A stretch of DNA of 64,000 nucleotides from Actimicrobium sp. CCC2.4. GTDB lineage: Bacteria > Pseudomonadota > Gammaproteobacteria > Burkholderiales > Burkholderiaceae_D. The notes under the pieces were generated by a model that worked only from the letters and a program-made list of their open reading frames with translations, was not told the DNA's origin and searched no databases. Location: positions 2,542,001 to 2,606,000 of the forward strand of contig NZ_CP133777.1 in the NCBI RefSeq assembly GCF_034347385.1. The letters run 5' to 3'. Positions 10,501 through 19,380 of the stretch are shown piece after piece. The first letter of the stretch is position 1; each line of letters starts with the position of its first letter. The translations under genes and the position numbers were made by a program.

Positions 10501-12665
10501 GCGCGTGCGGCACTATCGGCGCTGGCATAGGCGGCCTGCTGCACCCGATCATGCAGGAATCGATAGCGCACCTGCGTGTCGCCCTCCTCCCGGTTGACGC
10601 TCTTGTACTGCTGGCCCAGCGGGTGCACCAGACCCGCCTGCAAGGCCGGCCACAGATCCTGCTGCGTCTGCCAGCCCGACTGCGCGCTGACCACCGCCAG
10701 CGTATCGAGGTCGAACTGGTTGCCGATGCAGGCTGCCAACTCCAGCAAATGCCGCGCCGGCAGCGGCAGGCGGCGGATCCGCTCCAGCATCAGATCGATC
10801 ACGTTATCGGTGTAATCGGCATTGGCAATGGCGGCCTGATCCCAATCCCAGCTATTGGTCTCGTGGCGATAATGCAGGTGGCCGGCGTCATGGATCGCGT
10901 GCAGGAACTGGTTCAGGAAAAACGGATTGCCCCGGGTTTTCTGAAAACACAGCGTGATCAATGCCGCGCCGTGATCCGGCATCACCCGCAAGGTGTCGGT
11001 CACCACCCGTCCGACCTGAATCCCGTCGAGCGGCATCAGCGTCAGCACGTCCACTGGAAAGCCGTCCTTTTCCAGGCGCTCGCGCAGCGCCGTCAGCGGA
11101 TGCAAAGCATCGACTTCGTGATCGCGGTAGGCACCCACACACAACAGATAGCGCTCCTGCGGTGTGCGCATCAGCAGTTCCAGCATCGCCAGCGTTGGCG
11201 TATCGACCCATTGCAGATCGTCGAGAAAAATCACCATCGGCCGGTTTGCCGCTGAAAACACGCCGACGAAACAGCGGAACAGCCGGTTCAGCCGGTGCTG
11301 CGATTCCACCGGCGGCAAGGCAATCACCGCGTCGGTCGGCCCGACGATCAGCGCCAGTTCGGGGATCAGCGCGACGATCACGCCGATCTGCGTGCCGAGT
11401 GCGTCATGCAAGGCGTTGGCCCACTGGCGCAGTTGCAGTTCCGGTTCGCACAACAGTTGCCGCACCAGCTCCTGGAAGGCCTGCACCAGCGACGCATACG
11501 GCACATCGCGCCGGAACTGGTCACATTTACCGGCAATGAAAAATCCGCCCTGCGCGACGATGGGCTGATGCACTTCGTGGATCAGTACCGACTTGCCGAC
11601 ACCCGAGTAACCCGCCACCAGCAGCAGTTCTGCCGGACCGGCGCTGGCGCGTGCAAAGGCGCTCAGCAGCGCCGCCGTCTCCGGCTCACGTCCGACTAAA
11701 GTTTGCGGTATCAAAAAATGACCGCTCTGATCCGACAGTGTGAACGCCGTGGCGGGCAGCGCTGAATGCGCGATGCTACGGCACTGCGTCAGGTCGCGGA
11801 TCAGTCCCGGCAATCCCTGATAACGCTGATCGGCATTTTTTTGCAGCAGACGCTGGACAATCGTCAGCAAGGGTCCGGGCAGTGCGGCCAGCGCCGGCAA
11901 CGACCAGTCGGGTTCGAGCGCGATGTGGCTGTGTACCAGTTCCATCGCATCGGTGGCCGCGAACGCCGGCTGCCCGCTCAGCAGTTCGTAAAAGGTCGCG
12001 CCCAGCGCGTAATAGTCAGCGCGGTAGTCAACCAGGCGGTTCATCCGGCCGGTCTGTTCCGGTGCCATGTAGCGCAAGGTGCCTTCGAGCGAGGCCGGAT
12101 GATCGACCCGCGCCAGTTCCTGTCCCAGCTCGCTGGCGATGCCAAAATCGATCAGCTGCAACAAGCCGCATTGCGGGTTCCAGATCAGATTGGAGGGATT
12201 GATATCCTTGTGCACGATACCGTTGCCATGCACGACCTGAAGAGCCGCACAGAGCTGCAAGGCGATCTCAAAAAAATCATCGAGCGTGAGCGGATCGCCG
12301 TCCTGCGTGCGTTTGTCGAGCGAATCGCCGCCGCTATCCTGCAGCAGCATGGTCCAGTAACCCGCATCGAATTGCAGCGCCAGCGGGCGCGCAATGCCGG
12401 GGTGCAGGCAGCGCGCCGCAATCGCGTATTCGCGCTTGTAACGGGCAACTTCCTGGAACGAAACCGCGGTCCTGTTGAGGACCTTGACAATGACCGCCTG
12501 CGGCCCCTGCAGCGCCCGATAAACCCGCGAGTTCGCACTCACGTGCAAGCTGTCGGTGATCTCGTAGGCGAAGGGATGGCTCAATGTTTTCCTTGTTACC
12601 GTGACGTGTCGCGCCGCAGATAAATTGCGTGCAATCGGATTGCGCGCAATCATGCTGCAGCGCAT
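7566..12665 (-). CDS. Giant hybrid: Ser/Thr protein kinase - AAA/NACHT-like ATPase - helical repeats - GAF - GGDEF diguanylate cyclase
   Basis: A 1699-residue signalling protein with no signal peptide. Domains in order: eukaryotic-type kinase (Lys61 in VIVKVL, HKDINPSN at 152-159, DFG at 173-175, APE in MAPEQTGR); P-loop ATPase (GYSGVGKS at 352-359, Walker B IFLDDLQWVD); a long helical TPR-like middle; GAF (about 1300-1460); a short coiled coil; and GGDEF with signature GGEEF ending near 1617, plus the RSTD inhibitory site five residues ahead. It should phosphorylate proteins and make cyclic di-GMP under GAF control. Similar multi-domain kinases exist, usually ending in a histidine kinase; here the output is a cyclase. 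I start at ATG 12665, which has GAGG ahead. The gene is divergent from the PEP-CTERM beta-helix gene. Confidence 0.88.
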   Translation of the reverse strand: MRCSMIARNPIARNLSAARHVTVTRKTLSHPFAYEITDSLHVSANSRVYRALQGPQAVIVKVLNRTAVSFQEVARYKREYAIAARCLHPGIARPLALQFDAGYWTMLLQDSGGDSLDKRTQDGDPLTLDDFFEIALQLCAALQVVHGNGIVHKDINPSNLIWNPQCGLLQLIDFGIASELGQELARVDHPASLEGTLRYMAPEQTGRMNRLVDYRADYYALGATFYELLSGQPAFAATDAMELVHSHIALEPDWSLPALAALPGPLLTIVQRLLQKNADQRYQGLPGLIRDLTQCRSIAHSALPATAFTLSDQSGHFLIPQTLVGREPETAALLSAFARASAGPAELLLVAGYSGVGKSVLIHEVHQPIVAQGGFFIAGKCDQFRRDVPYASLVQAFQELVRQLLCEPELQLRQWANALHDALGTQIGVIVALIPELALIVGPTDAVIALPPVESQHRLNRLFRCFVGVFSAANRPMVIFLDDLQWVDTPTLAMLELLMRTPQERYLLCVGAYRDHEVDALHPLTALRERLEKDGFPVDVLTLMPLDGIQVGRVVTDTLRVMPDHGAALITLCFQKTRGNPFFLNQFLHAIHDAGHLHYRHETNSWDWDQAAIANADYTDNVIDLMLERIRRLPLPARHLLELAACIGNQFDLDTLAVVSAQSGWQTQQDLWPALQAGLVHPLGQQYKSVNREEGDTQVRYRFLHDRVQQAAYASADSAARAASHLQIGRELLRHTTDADLDTRLFAIVAQLNAGRDGILDASESLHLAGLNYRAGIKARGAAAFEAASRHMDIGITLLPDHAWQRHPALMLDLQLGAAETACLCNQFAQAEAIYPLVRAHCTDALQAIRCITQQAGQYQLQGRLSEAIDLLREGLALLGLTFGDDSILLKAGIADIVADIKKHFGDSDVNALLDAGAMDDPRARATMQLMQRLWQASYYAGQQDLSMTMVVSMTRLSHQKGNSEFTPVAYVAFAFFLADAYHDERSYRFGAMAMELANRGTNMQARVLTGLMFGAMISHWTRPLARSIGLYDDAFRDARDSGDFVNVGVVAAVRATDRLILGHYLPDLLQASTRDLAIMRSNGQLDMVECTIAGALQPARCLMGLTRRADSYDDGDFSEAGFLERYGSSRLYQAYFYQGKIRNAYLFDTTDAEELAGQMGLVVQILRGQAKVPETTFYVALIWLRALQRQPQRADADALLVRISAHHLLLAGWAQLNPANHGANDSLVQAELARYRHDMPLALRCYRQAIDAAHASGYLHIEALANELCAQFWLEQDQPRVAVTFLQDAVALYRRWGADGKVAHLLEQHGNLMHAGVPAAIPASNPVTATTGMMGNAALDLASIIKASQALADEVGLRNVLQHLIAIVRENSGAQVARLLLFDAGAWRVEAEMDGSQLTVLQSRSVALDGSADPQFPLTLLRYVVRTGEALIDDNLTLSPRFSSDPYVQRQQPRSVLCLPIRQGGRVACVLYLENNLTESSFTAERAEFLRTLGGQAMISIAHARMVDSLELRVAERTAQLEDANDKLATLSATDGLTGLANRRHFDEILASEWGRASRTGMPLAVLMIDVDHFKKFNDCYGHQAGDACLRRIAAALQAGTRRSTDLAARYGGEEFSIVLPNTDGSTAWQLADLVRLSIEQLAMPHARASSGLVTISIGVAICEAGNHGSMAGLLRAADDALYLAKDAGRNRVHLAAA

Positions 12666-12782
12666 CTTACCTCTACTCGTTGGTATATAACGTATTACGA
12701 CAAAGTAGCGATCTTTGTCGCATGGGAAGTAATGGTTAGTGGTGGTGCCGGAGGTCGCGCGGGCAGGGGCAAGGTGTTGTCC

Positions 12783-12804
12783 TGTCGTTGTCATGTCGTT
12801 GTCA
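12783..12804. repeat. Tandem 11-bp direct repeat in a divergent promoter region
   Basis: TGTCGTTGTCA occurs twice back-to-back (12783-12793 and 12794-12804), 49 bases before the PEP-CTERM start at 12853 and about 120 bases from the divergent kinase start. The 11-bp period is one helical turn, consistent with a tandem binding site for a response regulator, though no regulator is known. Confidence 0.5.
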
Positions 12805-12852
12805 TAACGAAAGTTTATATTGATTTTTTAATATGACTTTCAGGATACCTAA

Positions 12853-14931
12853 ATGCCGATCCGCATGAACCCGCCAGAGCTGTTCCCTCTCGCCGCACAC
12901 CGCACCCTGGGTGTCCTGCTGGTCGCCGCCATCCTGCCAATGAGCATCGGCACCGCATCGGCAGCCGGTTTTAATCTGATCGCAAACAGCACGACTGCGC
13001 AAACACTGGGCAACGGCGACAGCGGCGCACTTGCCACGGGCAAATCACTGACCGTCAACGGCACTGCAGTCGCCGTCACCGTCAATGGCAATAACGCCAC
13101 CATCAACAATGCCGGCACGATGTCGCAAACCGGAACCGGACGCGTGGTGCGTGACAACACCGGTGTGACCGGCCTGACCATCAACAACGGCTCGTCCAGC
13201 AATGCCGCTGCAGTGATGCAGTCTGCCGATGCCGATGTGATCCAGCTGGCCAAGCCGGGTGCCACGGTCATCCTCAACAACTACGGCTCGCTGATCTCGA
13301 ACAACGCCTCCGCAGGCGGCGCACAAGCGGTCGATTTTGCCGCCCTCGTCACCGGTGCCAGCACCATCAACAATTTCGCCGGCGGGCTGATGCAGGCACG
13401 CGAGGCCGATGCCGTGCGGGCAGGCAGCAACGGGATCGTGTTCAATGCCGGCACGATCCGCTCGTCTACCCTTCTCGGCAATAGCAGCGACGGGATCGAC
13501 GGTCAGGACAACACGGGCATCCTCATCACCAATGCAGCCACCGGCCTGGTCGACGGCGGCCGTCATGGCATCACCGGTGGCGCAAAAGACAGCACGGTGT
13601 CGTTCACGATGGGCGTGATCAACGACGCCGGCGGCATCATCCGGGGCAACAATGGATCGGGCATCAACCTTGACGGCTTCAATGCGCGGCAACTGGTCAC
13701 CATCACCAACCGGGGCACGATTGCCGGCAACGGGGTCACCGGCGATGGCGACGGTGTCGATGTTGACGGCCTCGCCAACATCACCAACAGCGGCATCATC
13801 CGTTCAGTCAATGCGTTCAGCGCGGCAGGCAGCGGTCCGGCCTTCAGCGAAGGCATCACCGTCGGTGGCGGCACGATCACCAATTCCGGACTGATCGAAG
13901 GTCTGGTCGGTGCCGGCAATACCAATGCGGTGGGTCGCGGCATCACGCTGTCGGGCAATGACATTACCAGCGGTGTGCTGGCCGGACAGCGCGAAGGCAT
14001 CTACGGCAATGCCGTCATCCTCAATCAGGCGGGCGGCGTGATCCGTGGCCAAACCGATTCAGCCATCATCGCCACCGGTCTGGCCAGCGGCAAGCGCGTG
14101 AGCATCACCAACAATGCCGGCGCGACCATCCTCGGCGGTGGCACGGCGAATGCCGCGATCGTCACCGGTGCCGACCGCACCGACCTCATCAATGCCGGCA
14201 TCATCAATGGTGCCAGCAGCGGCAAGGCGATCGAACTCGGCAGCGCCGGCAATTCGGTCGTCATCAGCGGCGGTAGCGCGTCGGTCATCGGCAGTATCAA
14301 TGGTGGCGCTGGCAGCATCGGCAACACCATGCAGATCGATCCGGGTACCGGTAACCGTTTCGCGTATGACGGCACGATCTCCAACTTTGCCAATGTCGAC
14401 ATCGCCAGTGGCAAGGTCACGCTGTCGGGCGTCAATACCTACACCGGCACCACGCAACTGAGCGGCGGCACGCTGACGCTCGATGGTGCCAACCGCCTTG
14501 CATCCGGCAGTGCGCTGGCGCTCGACGGCGGCATGCTGCAACTGGTCAATGCGGGCGGCGCGAACGGTCAAACCTTTGCCAGCCTGTCGCTGGGCGGGAA
14601 CTCGGCAATTGCTCTCGGCGGGTCGTCGCTGACCTTCAATGGACTTGGCAGCATCGTCGCCGGCAAGACACTGACTTTCACTGAATACGTCGCCGCCAAT
14701 TCCGGCTACGCGTTTCGCTTCCTCGGCGACTATTCGACCAACGCCAGTTTCCAGGCGCTGCTCGGCGGCACCCGCATCAATGGCGTGGGCACGGCCTACC
14801 GGTTTGACGGGGTCTACACCGATGTCTCGGCAGTACCGGAGCCATCGACTTACGGGATGCTGCTGGCCGGTCTGGGTCTGATGGGCGTGATGGGCGTGAT
14901 GGGACGTCGCCGCCGGAAGCCGGCGCGCTGA
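12853..14931 (+). CDS. Beta-helical surface protein with autotransporter-associated repeat and PEP-CTERM anchor
   Basis: A 692-residue exported protein. The N-terminal signal peptide (hydrophobic core about 19-30, probable cleavage after TASA) is followed by a long Gly/Asn/Thr/Ile-rich region with repeats of the type NAGTI-x-G, as in right-handed parallel beta-helices. Near residue 530 is a PATR-type segment (SGVNTYTGTTQLSGGTLTL), normally found in passenger domains of autotransporters. Instead of a beta-barrel translocator the C-terminus has VPEPSTYGML, a hydrophobic stretch and an RRRRKPAR tail: a PEP-CTERM sorting signal. An adhesin or matrix role is likely but inferred. AGGAT precedes the ATG. 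The stop lies 16 bases from the convergent histidine kinase stop. Confidence 0.85.
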   Translation: MPIRMNPPELFPLAAHRTLGVLLVAAILPMSIGTASAAGFNLIANSTTAQTLGNGDSGALATGKSLTVNGTAVAVTVNGNNATINNAGTMSQTGTGRVVRDNTGVTGLTINNGSSSNAAAVMQSADADVIQLAKPGATVILNNYGSLISNNASAGGAQAVDFAALVTGASTINNFAGGLMQAREADAVRAGSNGIVFNAGTIRSSTLLGNSSDGIDGQDNTGILITNAATGLVDGGRHGITGGAKDSTVSFTMGVINDAGGIIRGNNGSGINLDGFNARQLVTITNRGTIAGNGVTGDGDGVDVDGLANITNSGIIRSVNAFSAAGSGPAFSEGITVGGGTITNSGLIEGLVGAGNTNAVGRGITLSGNDITSGVLAGQREGIYGNAVILNQAGGVIRGQTDSAIIATGLASGKRVSITNNAGATILGGGTANAAIVTGADRTDLINAGIINGASSGKAIELGSAGNSVVISGGSASVIGSINGGAGSIGNTMQIDPGTGNRFAYDGTISNFANVDIASGKVTLSGVNTYTGTTQLSGGTLTLDGANRLASGSALALDGGMLQLVNAGGANGQTFASLSLGGNSAIALGGSSLTFNGLGSIVAGKTLTFTEYVAANSGYAFRFLGDYSTNASFQALLGGTRINGVGTAYRFDGVYTDVSAVPEPSTYGMLLAGLGLMGVMGVMGRRRRKPAR

Positions 14932-14947
14932 GCTGCGGGCTCAGCCA

Positions 14948-16390
14948 TTACGCCGGTAGCGGAAAGCTCACCCGGACCAATAATCCGCTGTCCGCGCGGG
15001 CAGCGGCCAGCGTGACCCGGGCACCGTGCAACAGTGCAATATCGTGAACAATCGCCAGCCCCAGCCCTGTCCCGCCCGGATGACAATCCAGCGCCGACGT
15101 ACTGCGATAAAACGGCGCAAACACCTTGTCGCGCTCGTCGGCGGCAATACCGCAGCCGGTGTCTTCGACTTCGAGCAGCGCGCCGCGACCATCCGCTGCG
15201 GCGCTGATCCGTACCGCGATACTGCCCCCTGCCGGTGTGTAGTCGAGCGCATTGCCGACCAGATTGGCGATCAACTCATGCAGCAATAACGGTTGCCCGT
15301 GCACGATCACGTCCGGCCCTTCATCGAGCGACAGGTCGAGTTGTTTGCGCACTGCCGGCAGCGCCATCTCGAGCCCGACCTGACCGGCAATGGCGCGCAG
15401 CGAGACCGCTTCGAAGGCCCAGTCGCCGTTGCCATGGTCGATGCGCGCCAGCGTCAGCAGCCGGTTGGCCAGTTGCACGGTGGCGTCGGTGGTGCCGGCA
15501 ACGCCGTGCACGATGGCGCGCAACGCGCTGATGTCGGCCGGTTGGCGGTCGATCTCGCGCAGTGCCAGTGCGGCCTGGGTTTTGAGTAGCGTCAGCGGGG
15601 TGCGCAGCTGGTGCGAGGCATCGGCAATGAAGCGGCGCTGGCTGGCGATCAGTTGCTGCAGGCGCGCCGTTGCACCATTCATCGCAATGACCAGCGGCTG
15701 CATTTCGCGGTGCACCAGCGCCGGGTCGACGTCCGACAGATCCGACACGGCGCGCGTCTCAAGCTCGGTTTTCAGGCGCATCAGCGGACGCAGCACCAGT
15801 CGCACGGCGAACCAGACCAGCGTCGCCACGGCCAGCACCATGCCGGCCTGCCACAGCAAGGTATCGAACAGGATCTGGTTCGACAGACCACGTCGCGCTT
15901 CCAGCGTTTCGCCAACCTGGATGAGCGTGATGCCGCGCATCGAATCGTCATACACCGGTTGCAGCAGTGCGGCGATACGCACCGGTTCGCCGTGATAGGT
16001 GGCGTGATAAAACCGCACCAGCGCCGGATAATTTTCAGAGCGCGGGACATCAGCGGGCACTGGCGGCAGGTCGGCATAACCGGACACCGATTCGCCGTGC
16101 AGGCCGGTGACTTTGTAATACATCCGGCCCAGCGTATCGGTCTCGAAACTATCCAGCGCCACATACGGCACGTCGGCGACGACCTTGCCATCAACGATGG
16201 CGACGCGTTCGGCCAGCGCCCGCGTCGACGCCAGCAGCGAGCGGTCATAGGCCATGTCGGCCGCATCGAGCGCATTGCGGTAGACCGAAAGCGCATCGAT
16301 CACCATCAGGATGGCCAGCGGAATGAGCAGCCAGCGCAGCAGCTGATGACGCAAACTGCCCAGCGGCACCGTAGCGTCAGTGCGCGGCAT
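14948..16390 (-). CDS. Sensor histidine kinase, TctE-like
   Basis: A 480-residue membrane sensor kinase. A first transmembrane helix near 20-40 and a second near 180-205 bracket a periplasmic sensor domain of the TctE N-terminal type; a HAMP-like linker follows. The H-box ASHQLRTPLTLLK, N-box HELIANLVGNALDYT, G1 box EDTGCGI and G2 box GGTGLGL are all intact. Start ATG 16390 overlaps the response-regulator gene by 14 bases; longer upstream methionines would lie deep inside that gene. With the regulator it should control the divergent binding-protein/transport genes from 17212. TctDE pairs classically sense tricarboxylates; the ligand here is unknown. Confidence 0.88.
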   Translation of the reverse strand: MPRTDATVPLGSLRHQLLRWLLIPLAILMVIDALSVYRNALDAADMAYDRSLLASTRALAERVAIVDGKVVADVPYVALDSFETDTLGRMYYKVTGLHGESVSGYADLPPVPADVPRSENYPALVRFYHATYHGEPVRIAALLQPVYDDSMRGITLIQVGETLEARRGLSNQILFDTLLWQAGMVLAVATLVWFAVRLVLRPLMRLKTELETRAVSDLSDVDPALVHREMQPLVIAMNGATARLQQLIASQRRFIADASHQLRTPLTLLKTQAALALREIDRQPADISALRAIVHGVAGTTDATVQLANRLLTLARIDHGNGDWAFEAVSLRAIAGQVGLEMALPAVRKQLDLSLDEGPDVIVHGQPLLLHELIANLVGNALDYTPAGGSIAVRISAAADGRGALLEVEDTGCGIAADERDKVFAPFYRSTSALDCHPGGTGLGLAIVHDIALLHGARVTLAAARADSGLLVRVSFPLPA

Positions 16391-17072
16391 CGCGTGCCTG
16401 CAGCAAGTAGCCGATACCGCGCAAGGTGGTGATGGCGGCGGCATCGGCGGCAGCGCTATCGAGCTTTTTGCGGACCCGGTGGATGACCAGATCCAGCGCA
16501 TCCGGATTGACGTCGTCGTCGAGCGCGAAGACCGCGCCGAACAGCGTGTCTTTCGAGATCGCGCGACCGGCACGACCGATCAGCGCCTCGAGCGCGGCAT
16601 GTTCACGCGGGGTCAGCGCCAGTGCCGTGCCGCCATACGTGAACATCCGCGTGACGGTGTCGAAGTGCAAGGCACCACAACGCAGCACCAGCGCCTCATT
16701 GCCCTGACTGCGGCGCAGCAGCGCTTTCACGCGTGCTTCGAGTTCGGCCAGTTCGAACGGCTTGGCGAGGTAGTCGTCGGCTCCCAGATTGAGCCCCTGC
16801 ACCCTATCGTCGAGACCGCCGCGCGCGGTCAGGATCATCACCGGCGTCTTGCCGCGCGCACCGCCGCGTGCGCGCAAACGTCGCAGCACATCCAGCCCAT
16901 CCATCTTCGGCAGCGTCAGGTCGAGCAGCACCAGCGCGTAGTCCTGCGTGTGCAGCAGCGCATCGGCATCGGCACCATTGCTGGCGCACTCGACCGTCAT
17001 GTGCACATCCTGCAAGGCTCTGGACAACCAGCGCGACAGTTCCAGATGATCTTCGACCAATAAAATCCGCAT
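16377..17072 (-). CDS. OmpR-family response regulator, TctD-like
   Basis: A 231-residue response regulator: receiver domain with acidic pocket Glu7/Asp8, phosphoacceptor Asp51 (LLDLTLPKMDG), Thr82 and Lys104 (AKPFE), then a winged-helix DNA-binding domain whose recognition region is DALDLVIHRVRKKL. It is the first gene of a two-gene unit and its end overlaps the kinase start. The 139-base gap to the divergent gene at 17212 contains a TTGAAAG direct repeat with 11-bp spacing, as expected for an OmpR-type dimer site, so both autoregulation and control of the transporter are plausible. Confidence 0.9.
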   Translation of the reverse strand: MRILLVEDHLELSRWLSRALQDVHMTVECASNGADADALLHTQDYALVLLDLTLPKMDGLDVLRRLRARGGARGKTPVMILTARGGLDDRVQGLNLGADDYLAKPFELAELEARVKALLRRSQGNEALVLRCGALHFDTVTRMFTYGGTALALTPREHAALEALIGRAGRAISKDTLFGAVFALDDDVNPDALDLVIHRVRKKLDSAAADAAAITTLRGIGYLLQARDAAH

Positions 17073-17117
17073 CGCATCTGCCTGCCCGTTAAAAGACCGC
17101 AGTGTAATCCGGCGCGC

Positions 17118-17151
17118 TTGAAAGCCAATTGAAAGATTGCGGTTTTATAGT
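17118..17151. promoter_or_regulatory. Candidate OmpR-type box and -10 in the divergent tctD-like / Bug promoter
   Basis: TTGAAAG occurs at 17118-17124 and 17129-17135, an 11-bp periodic direct repeat typical of OmpR/PhoB-family sites. TATAGT at 17146-17151 would be a -10 element for the plus-strand gene at 17212, placing the repeat over the -35 region. Confidence 0.5.
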
Positions 17152-17211
17152 GACCGTTGATTCAGCACGGGGATCATAGATTTCTCCGGCAACCATCACA
17201 ACGGAGGCGGC

Positions 17212-18201
17212 ATGACAACACATCAACAAGCATCTTCAAGCGCTCGCGTCGTCATGCGCGCGCTGTTGGCTGCACTGCTGATTCTCATGTTGCCGGTGCG
17301 GGCCACCGCCGCCGAATGCATCGTTCCGTCCAAGCCCGGCGGTGCCATGGACCTGACCTGCAAGCTGGCGCGCAAGGGCTTGCAGGAACTACCTGTCGAC
17401 CTGCAAATCAGCTATCTGCCGGGTGGCATCGGTGCGGTGGCCTGGCATACGCTGGTATCGCAACGGCGTGCCGAGCCGGACACGCTGGTGGTGTTTTCAG
17501 GGGGCTCGCTACTCAATCTGGCCGAAGGAAAATTCGGTGATGCACAGACCCGCGACGTGCGCTGGGTCGCGGCACTCGGCCTCGATTACGGCATGATCGC
17601 GGTGCGCGCCGACTCGCCGTACCAGACGCTGGCCGACCTCGTTACGGCGCTCAAAAACCACCCCGACAAAGTCCTAATCGGTGCCTCCGGCACCATCGGC
17701 AGCCAGGACTGGCTCAAGATGGCGCTGCTGGCAAAGCAGGCCGGCATCAATCCGAAAGTGCTGCGCTTTGTCGCGCTCGAAGGCGGCGGCGAATCGTTTA
17801 TTGCGATGCAGGCCGGCCACGTGCAAGTGGTCTCGGGCGATGCCTCCGAAGCGACCTTGTATGCCCGCGCCGGCAATACCCGCGTGCTGGCGGTGCTGGC
17901 CGAGCAGCGCTTGCCGGGTGCGCTGGCGGCTGTGCCGACCGCCCGCGAACAAGGCGTCGACCTGATCTGGCCCGTAATCCGCGGCGTCTGGATGGGACCG
18001 CAAGTGAGCGATGCCGATTACCTGAAATGGGTCGCCACGTTTGACCGGATGATGGCGGCACCGGCGTTTGCCGCCACCCGTGCGCATTACGGGCTGTATC
18101 CGTTTTCACTGACGGGTGCGGCCTTGACCGGGTATGTGGCCAAGGCCGTCACCGCTTACCGCCAGCGCGCCGCCGAACTCGGCCTGCTGCGCGAATTTTA
18201 A
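17212..18201 (+). CDS. Bug/TctC-family periplasmic solute-binding protein
   Basis: A 329-residue exported binding protein with a signal peptide (hydrophobic segment about 14-32, cleavage likely after ATAA). The Bug-family pattern of two lobes is evident, with PGGAMD near the N-terminus, LPGGIGAVAW at the ligand loop and ASGTIGSQD in the middle. Such proteins capture carboxylates for tripartite TctABC transporters or act as sensors for TctDE. GGAGG precedes the ATG. No tctA or tctB follows; instead the next three genes form an ABC importer. It may therefore be an extracytoplasmic co-sensor for the adjacent two-component system, or serve transport proteins encoded elsewhere. Confidence 0.87.
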   Translation: MTTHQQASSSARVVMRALLAALLILMLPVRATAAECIVPSKPGGAMDLTCKLARKGLQELPVDLQISYLPGGIGAVAWHTLVSQRRAEPDTLVVFSGGSLLNLAEGKFGDAQTRDVRWVAALGLDYGMIAVRADSPYQTLADLVTALKNHPDKVLIGASGTIGSQDWLKMALLAKQAGINPKVLRFVALEGGGESFIAMQAGHVQVVSGDASEATLYARAGNTRVLAVLAEQRLPGALAAVPTAREQGVDLIWPVIRGVWMGPQVSDADYLKWVATFDRMMAAPAFAATRAHYGLYPFSLTGAALTGYVAKAVTAYRQRAAELGLLREF

Positions 18202-18226
18202 AAAAACCACAACAATGGAGACCACC

Positions 18227-19315
18227 ATGTTTGCCAAGAAGACCCTCGCTGCCATCCTGTCCACCCTGTGCGCCGGCGCAGCATTTGCGCAAGTGCCCGC
18301 CGGCTATCCGGCCGACTATCAGAAAATCATCGATGGTGCCAAAAAAGAAGGCAAGGTCGTGATCTATTCGGCCACCGACAGCAAGGCCGCGACCTTCCTC
18401 GTGAAGGATTTCAATGCGCTGTATCCGGGCATTTCGGTCGAATACAACGACATGAATTCGACGGAGGTCTACAACCGCTTCATTTCCGAAGTCGCCGCCG
18501 GTGGCACCACGGCCGATGTGATGTGGTCGTCGGCGATGGACCTGCAAATGAAACTGGCCTCCGAAGGCTACGCGCTGAAATACCGCTCGGTTGAAGTCAG
18601 CAAGATACCGGCCTGGGCGGTCTGGGACGATACGGCTTACGGCACCACGTTCGAGCCGGCGGCGATCGTCTACAACAAGCGCCTGGTCGATGCGAAGGAA
18701 GTGCCGCAGACCCATGCCGACTTCGCCAGGCTGATCACGCAACCCAAATTCAAGGACAAGGTCACGACCTACGACATCGAGAAATCCGGTCTGGGCTTCA
18801 TGTTCATGACGCAAGACGCCAAAGAAAACCCGCAGTTCGCGGCCCTCGAAGCCGGCTTCGGCGTGGCCAAGGTGCGGGTGCAATCATCGACCGGCACGAT
18901 GCTGGAACGGATTTCGTCCGGTGAGAATCTGCTGGGTTACAACATGTTGGGTTCGTACGCACTGGTCCGCGCAAAAACCGATCCGTCGATCGGCGTCGTA
19001 CTGCCGAGGGATTACACCCTGATCCTGTCGCGCGTGCAGTTCATCAACAAGACCGCAAAGAACGTCAATGCGGCCAAACTCTGGATCGATTACCTGCTGT
19101 CGCAGCGCGGCCAGACTGTCGTGGCCAATGGCGCCAAGCTGTTTGCGATTCGCGCCGATGTCACCGGCGAGACCACGTCGGCGGACCTGATCAAGCAGAT
19201 CGGTGCGGCCAACGTCAAGCCGATCCCGGTGCATCCGGTGATCCTGCAATACCTCGAGCCGACCAAGCGCATGGCCTTCCTCAAAAACTGGAAAGACACT
19301 GCCGGCAAGAAGTAA
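18227..19315 (+). CDS. ABC transporter periplasmic substrate-binding protein, Fe3+/AfuA type
   Basis: A 362-residue class-F-like binding protein. Signal peptide MFAKKTLAAILS... with cleavage near AFA-Q. The mature N-terminus (DYQKIIDGAKKEGKVVIYSATD) and the DVMWSSAMD and YNKRLVD segments are typical of the ferric-ion/AfuA and related families. Those families also include phosphonate and small-organic binders, and the tyrosine pair expected for ferric iron is not obvious, so the ligand is open. I use ATG 18227, which has GGAG seven bases ahead. It is the first component of a binding protein-permease-ATPase operon. Confidence 0.87.
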   Translation: MFAKKTLAAILSTLCAGAAFAQVPAGYPADYQKIIDGAKKEGKVVIYSATDSKAATFLVKDFNALYPGISVEYNDMNSTEVYNRFISEVAAGGTTADVMWSSAMDLQMKLASEGYALKYRSVEVSKIPAWAVWDDTAYGTTFEPAAIVYNKRLVDAKEVPQTHADFARLITQPKFKDKVTTYDIEKSGLGFMFMTQDAKENPQFAALEAGFGVAKVRVQSSTGTMLERISSGENLLGYNMLGSYALVRAKTDPSIGVVLPRDYTLILSRVQFINKTAKNVNAAKLWIDYLLSQRGQTVVANGAKLFAIRADVTGETTSADLIKQIGAANVKPIPVHPVILQYLEPTKRMAFLKNWKDTAGKK

Positions 19316-19380
19316 CACCCTCCGGTCGGGATGCTGCGTAGACGGCACCCGGCCCGCCCTCCATTCACCGGAATTTGTTT

